Assembly: GCA_036268425.1 (NCBI GenBank)
Contig: DATAUE010000179.1
Coordinates: forward strand, 1 to 64,000
Length of the DNA stretch: 64,000 nt
Source of the DNA: DATARH01 sp036268425
GTDB taxonomy: Bacteria > Pseudomonadota > Alphaproteobacteria > ATCC43930 > CGMCC-115725
Direction of reading: 5' to 3'
In this document: positions 60,609-64,000 of the stretch, piece after piece
Position numbering within the stretch: the first letter of the stretch is position 1
Layout: the number at the start of each line of letters is the position of its first letter
Notes under the pieces: generated by a model
Told to the model about the DNA's origin: nothing
Seen by the model: the letters and a program-made list of their open reading frames with translations, nothing else
Database searches by the model: none
Made by a program: the position numbers and the translations under genes

Positions 60609-62330
60609 TTACGCCCGCCCGTCGCCCATCGGGTGTTTGCGCAGGAAATCGAAATCGCAGCCGCGGTCGGCTTGCAGGATTTCGCGGCGGTAGAGGCGGG
60701 CGTAGCCGCGCTCCGGCACAGGGGCGGGAGCGGTTTTGCGGCGGGCCAGTTCCTCAGGAGCGACCAGCAAGTCGATACGCCGCTCCTTGACCGACAGGCG
60801 GATGCGGTCGCCGTTGCGCACCTTGGCGAGCGGGCCGCCGGAGGCCGCATCCGGCGTCACATGCAGGACAATCGAGCCGTAGGCGGTGCCGCTCATGCGG
60901 GCGTCGGAGATGCGCACCATGTCCTTGACCCCGGCGCGCGCCAGCTTGCCGGGGATCGGCAGGTAGCCGGCCTCCGGCATGCCCGAGGGCGACAGCGGCC
61001 CGGCATGTTGCAGCACCATGAAATCATCCGGCGTCACGTCAAGGTCAGGGTCGTCGATGCGCGCCGACAAATCCTCCAGCGAGGTGAAGACGACGGCACG
61101 GCCCTCTTTCTCGAACAGCTTTGGATCGGCGGCGGAGCGCTTGAAGATCGCCCCTTTCGGCGCCAGCGAGCCGAACAGCGACACCAGTCCGCCATACGGC
61201 AACAGCGGCTCGCCAAGCGGCTTTACGACCTCGCGATCGACCGGCCCGGCTGGCTGGTCCAGCCGCTCACCGAGGGTTTCGCCAGCGACCGTCAGGCAGT
61301 CGAGATGCAATAGCGGCTTCAGTTCGCGCAACACCGCGCCGATGCCGCCGGCAGCGAACAGATCCTCCATGTAGTGCGGCCCGGTCGGCTTCAGGTCAAC
61401 GATGACCGGGGTCGAGTCGCTGATTTCGTTGAGGTGCTTCAAATCGATGTCGATACCGGCGCGACCGGCCACCGCTGTCAAATGCAGGACCGCATTGGTC
61501 GAGCCGCCGATCGCCATCAGCACCCGCAGCGCGTTTTCGACCGATTTGGGCGTCACGATCTTGTCGGGGGTGATCTTTTCCACGGCCAGGCGCATCGCGG
61601 CGCGGCCGGTGGCCTCGGCGGCGCGCAGCCGGTCGGCATGCACCGCCGGGATCGCGGCACTGCCGGGCAATATCATGCCGAGCGCTTCGGCGATCGAGGC
61701 CATCGTGCTCGCCGTGCCCATCACCGCGCAGGTGCCGGCGGTGGTGGCGAGATTGCCCTCGATGTCCTGGATTTCCTCGTTGCTGACCTCGCCGGCGCGA
61801 TATTTAGCCCAAAAACGGCGGCAATCCGTGCAGGCGCCAAGCCGCTCGCCATGCCAGCGCGAGGTCATCATCGGCCCGGTGACAAGGTTGATCGCCGGCC
61901 GGTTCGCCGACACCGCACCCATCAACTGTGCCGGCACCGTCTTGTCGCAGCCGCCGATCAGCACCACCGCATCCATCGGCTGGGCGCGGATCATCTCCTC
62001 GGTATCCATCGCCATCAGGTTGCGGAACATCAGGCTGGTCGGGGTGAGATAGACCTCGCCGAGCGACACTGTCGGAAAGGTCAGCGGCAAGCCGCCGGCC
62101 GCCAGCACGCCACGCTTCACCGCCTCGACCAATTCGGGCACGCCGCGGTGGCAGTTGTTGAACCCGGAGTATGTGTCGGCGATGCCGATCACCGGCCGTG
62201 ACAGCATCTCGAGCGAATAGCCCATCGAGCGGGCGAACGAGCGTCTGAGGTAGAGCGCGAAATCGGGGTCGCCATAATTGGTCAGCCCCACGGAGAGGCC
62301 ATGCGGGGCGGTGCCGACCGGATCGGTCAT
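60609..62330 (-). CDS. IlvD/Edd-family dehydratase (sugar-acid dehydratase)
   Basis: The protein of 573 residues has the three Cys of the Fe-S cluster site in TYSGFNNCHRG, LIGGCDKTVPAQL and TAGTCAVMGTASTM. Family segments TPTSLMFRNLMAMDTEEMIR, AIGGSTNAVLHLTAVAGRAG and ARMSGTAYGSIVLHVTPDA complete the fold. It dehydrates dihydroxy or sugar acids to 2-keto-3-deoxy acids. The neighbouring FAH-family enzyme points to a pentonate (xylonate or arabinonate) rather than IlvD or Edd. The ATG at 62330 is preferred, with gaaagg about eight bases upstream; the TTG one codon earlier is a weaker option. Transcribed with the FAH and DUF924 genes. Confidence 0.93.
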   Translation of the reverse strand: MTDPVGTAPHGLSVGLTNYGDPDFALYLRRSFARSMGYSLEMLSRPVIGIADTYSGFNNCHRGVPELVEAVKRGVLAAGGLPLTFPTVSLGEVYLTPTSLMFRNLMAMDTEEMIRAQPMDAVVLIGGCDKTVPAQLMGAVSANRPAINLVTGPMMTSRWHGERLGACTDCRRFWAKYRAGEVSNEEIQDIEGNLATTAGTCAVMGTASTMASIAEALGMILPGSAAIPAVHADRLRAAEATGRAAMRLAVEKITPDKIVTPKSVENALRVLMAIGGSTNAVLHLTAVAGRAGIDIDLKHLNEISDSTPVIVDLKPTGPHYMEDLFAAGGIGAVLRELKPLLHLDCLTVAGETLGERLDQPAGPVDREVVKPLGEPLLPYGGLVSLFGSLAPKGAIFKRSAADPKLFEKEGRAVVFTSLEDLSARIDDPDLDVTPDDFMVLQHAGPLSPSGMPEAGYLPIPGKLARAGVKDMVRISDARMSGTAYGSIVLHVTPDAASGGPLAKVRNGDRIRLSVKERRIDLLVAPEELARRKTAPAPVPERGYARLYRREILQADRGCDFDFLRKHPMGDGRA

Positions 62331-62512
62331 CAAAATGCCTTTCGGAATGCGGGTCGGCCCTACCTAGTGCGATTCCGGCGATCCAATCAATTTCAAATCG
62401 CCACATAACTCCGTTGGGGGGAAAGGCGGGTGCGCTTCTGCTGTCGTGATGGTTGAATGCGCTCCGGTGTTTTACGCCGAGACGATAGCCCCACGCCGTT
62501 GTTCATCGCATC

Positions 62513-64000
62513 GTGACACGAGATCAGATCCTCACCTTCGCCATCCTCGGGGGCATGATTGTCCTCTTCCTGTCGAACCGCGTCCGCTTTGACCTGGTTG
62601 GACTTCTCGGCCTGTTGGCGGCCGTCCTGGCCGGGATCGTACCAGCAGACAAAGCCTTTTCGGGGTTCGCCAACCCGGTCTTGCCGCTGATCGGCGCGGC
62701 GCTGGTGGTTAGCGCCGCAATCGGGCAATCAGGCGCGATCGAAATTCTGCTGCGCTGGATGAACCCGGTATTGCGGATCAAGGGACTACAGGTCGGCCTG
62801 CTGGTTGCTTGCGTCACGATTCTGTCGGCCTTTATGAAAAACGTCGGGGCGCTGGCAATTTTTCTGCCGGCGGCGATCCAGGTGGCGCGGCGCAGCGACC
62901 GCTCGCCGTCGGAATTCATGATGCCGCTCGCCTTTGCCTCGCTGATCGGCGGATCGAGCACGCTGATCGGTACCTCACCGAACCTGCTGATTTCCAGCGT
63001 TCGCCAGAACCTTGAGGGCCAGCCCTTTGCGATGTTCGACTTCATGCCGGTCGGCGCCGGCATCGCCATTGCCGGCGTCGTGTTCCTGGCGTTCGGCTGG
63101 CGGCTGATCCCGCAGCGGCGCGGCAGCCAGGGCGGCGACGTTGCGTTCAAGGTCGAGGATTACACCAGCGAATTGCGGGTCGGCCCCAACTCCGGGTACG
63201 AGGGCCGCTCGGTCGGCGAAATCGAGGAGATTTCCGGCGGCGCGATTACGATTACAGCGGTGATCCGCGCCAACACCGGCCGTCGCGTGCCGTCGCGGCA
63301 TTGGCGGCTGGAACGCGAGGACATCGTCGTCGTCGAAGCCGAGCCGCAAGCCATCGAGCAATTGGCCCGCGACGGCAATCTCGAAGTGGTTGGCAGCGAA
63401 ATCGCGCCGACGCCGCAGGCGGTCGCGGCCCCGGCAAAGGATGAAGACGACAAAGACAAAGACCGCGATAACGACAAAGACGACGATACGGCCGAGAAGC
63501 CCGCTAAGCACGAGCCGCGGCCGGCTGCGCTCGAAGTCGCCGAGGCGGTCATCACGCCGGGATCGCCGCTGATCGGCCGATCAGCGGTCGAACTTCATTT
63601 GCGCGAACTCTACGGAGTCAATGTTCTGGCGGTGAGCCGGCGCGGCAAACGCGATCGCTCCCGGTTGCGGCGGCTGCGGTTTCAGCTCGGCGATGTGGTG
63701 GTGTTCCAGGGCTATCCTGATTCGATCTACGACACCTTGGCGGCGCTCGGCTGCCTGCCGCTCGCCGAGCGGCAGCTGAAGCTCGGGCGGCCGCGGCGGC
63801 TGACCCTGGCGCTGATCATCCTCGGCATTGCGATGCTGGTCAGCGGGTTCGAGCTGGTGCCGGTGGCGATCGCGTTTGTCGCTGCGGCGTTGGCAATCGC
63901 GCTGCTGCACCTCGTGACGCTCGACGAAGCCTACGAGGCGATCGAATGGCCGATCCTGGTGATGATCGGCGCGATGATTCCGGTCGGCGAGTCGGTATCG
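62513..64000 (+). CDS. SLC13/citrate-type transporter with TrkA-C (RCK) domains, partial
   Basis: The frame from GTG 62513 runs off the window end; 496 codons are present. The N-terminus TRDQILTFAILGGMIVLFLS and the segments VTILSAFMKNVGALAIFLPA and SLIGGSSTLIGTSPNLLISS are typical of SLC13/ArsB-like permeases. A cytoplasmic insert has two RCK-C-type domains (EDYTSELRVGPNSGYEGRSV and ALEVAEAVITPGSPLIGRSA). Between them is a stretch of Asp and Lys residues (about residues 310-330) of unusual composition. A second membrane half begins near LTLALIILGIAMLVSGFELV. It is a likely dicarboxylate or sulfate-type anion transporter; the substrate is unknown. ATG 62555 is an alternative start. Confidence 0.85.
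   Translation, partial: MTRDQILTFAILGGMIVLFLSNRVRFDLVGLLGLLAAVLAGIVPADKAFSGFANPVLPLIGAALVVSAAIGQSGAIEILLRWMNPVLRIKGLQVGLLVACVTILSAFMKNVGALAIFLPAAIQVARRSDRSPSEFMMPLAFASLIGGSSTLIGTSPNLLISSVRQNLEGQPFAMFDFMPVGAGIAIAGVVFLAFGWRLIPQRRGSQGGDVAFKVEDYTSELRVGPNSGYEGRSVGEIEEISGGAITITAVIRANTGRRVPSRHWRLEREDIVVVEAEPQAIEQLARDGNLEVVGSEIAPTPQAVAAPAKDEDDKDKDRDNDKDDDTAEKPAKHEPRPAALEVAEAVITPGSPLIGRSAVELHLRELYGVNVLAVSRRGKRDRSRLRRLRFQLGDVVVFQGYPDSIYDTLAALGCLPLAERQLKLGRPRRLTLALIILGIAMLVSGFELVPVAIAFVAAALAIALLHLVTLDEAYEAIEWPILVMIGAMIPVGESVS

Overview
The window is GC-rich bacterial chromosomal DNA. A class I cellulose-synthesis operon with fused bcsA-bcsB, an ErpA-type Fe-S protein, many CaiB/BaiF CoA-transferases, LLM flavin oxidoreductases and GST-like proteins point to an alphaproteobacterium. 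The order cannot be fixed from this sequence; a fused BcsAB is best known from Acetobacteraceae. Most genes are metabolic or accessory. I saw no rRNA, tRNA, CRISPR array or intact prophage.

Layout. 1-170 is the tail of an IS5-type transposase. 184-2456 (minus) is a two-gene folate/C1 unit (fhs plus 5-formyl-THF cyclo-ligase). 2658-6253 (plus) holds a frameshifted Tyr-rich secreted protein, two GST-like proteins, a dienelactone hydrolase and an SDR. 6254-7124 is a decayed REP-associated tyrosine transposase (RAYT) surrounded by four REP copies. 7125-11406 (minus) is a tight four-gene operon of two CaiB/BaiF subunits, a DUF35 Zn-ribbon/OB protein and a thiolase-fold protein. 11708-12688 is a D-2-hydroxyacid dehydrogenase. 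12741-22426 (minus) is a complete tripartite efflux operon: adaptor, two RND pumps and an outer-membrane lipoprotein. 22756-24453 is a ThDP enzyme. 24497-26439 is an Xre/RES toxin-antitoxin pair with a methyltransferase.

26518-42034 is a mosaic of single catabolic genes (CoA-transferase, HpcH aldolase, HIBADH-like dehydrogenase, VOC protein, two LLM oxidoreductases, amidohydrolase, cupin, GT4, alpha/beta hydrolase) plus housekeeping xth, erpA and an AceE-like ThDP enzyme. 42300-54738 is the cellulose operon bcsP-bcsQ-bcsAB-bcsC-bcsD-bcsZ: cytoplasmic accessory proteins, c-di-GMP-dependent synthase, outer-membrane exporter, periplasmic BcsD scaffold and GH8 cellulase. It ends in a strong hairpin. 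54794-58633 has a peptidoglycan-binding protein, a beta-propeller protein and a large alpha/beta hydrolase. 58651-62330 is a sugar-acid operon (IlvD/Edd dehydratase, FAH-family enzyme, DUF924). 62513 to the end is a SLC13-type transporter cut by the window edge.

A recurring theme is a 15-bp repeat period at five unrelated places, either just after a stop codon (4746, 26444) or inside a low-complexity pentapeptide region (13876, 20942, 51757). The most unusual gene sets are the four-gene CaiB/CaiB/DUF35/thiolase operon, which has the composition of bbsEF plus bbsAB, and the fused BcsAB, which keeps an internal signal-peptide-like segment.
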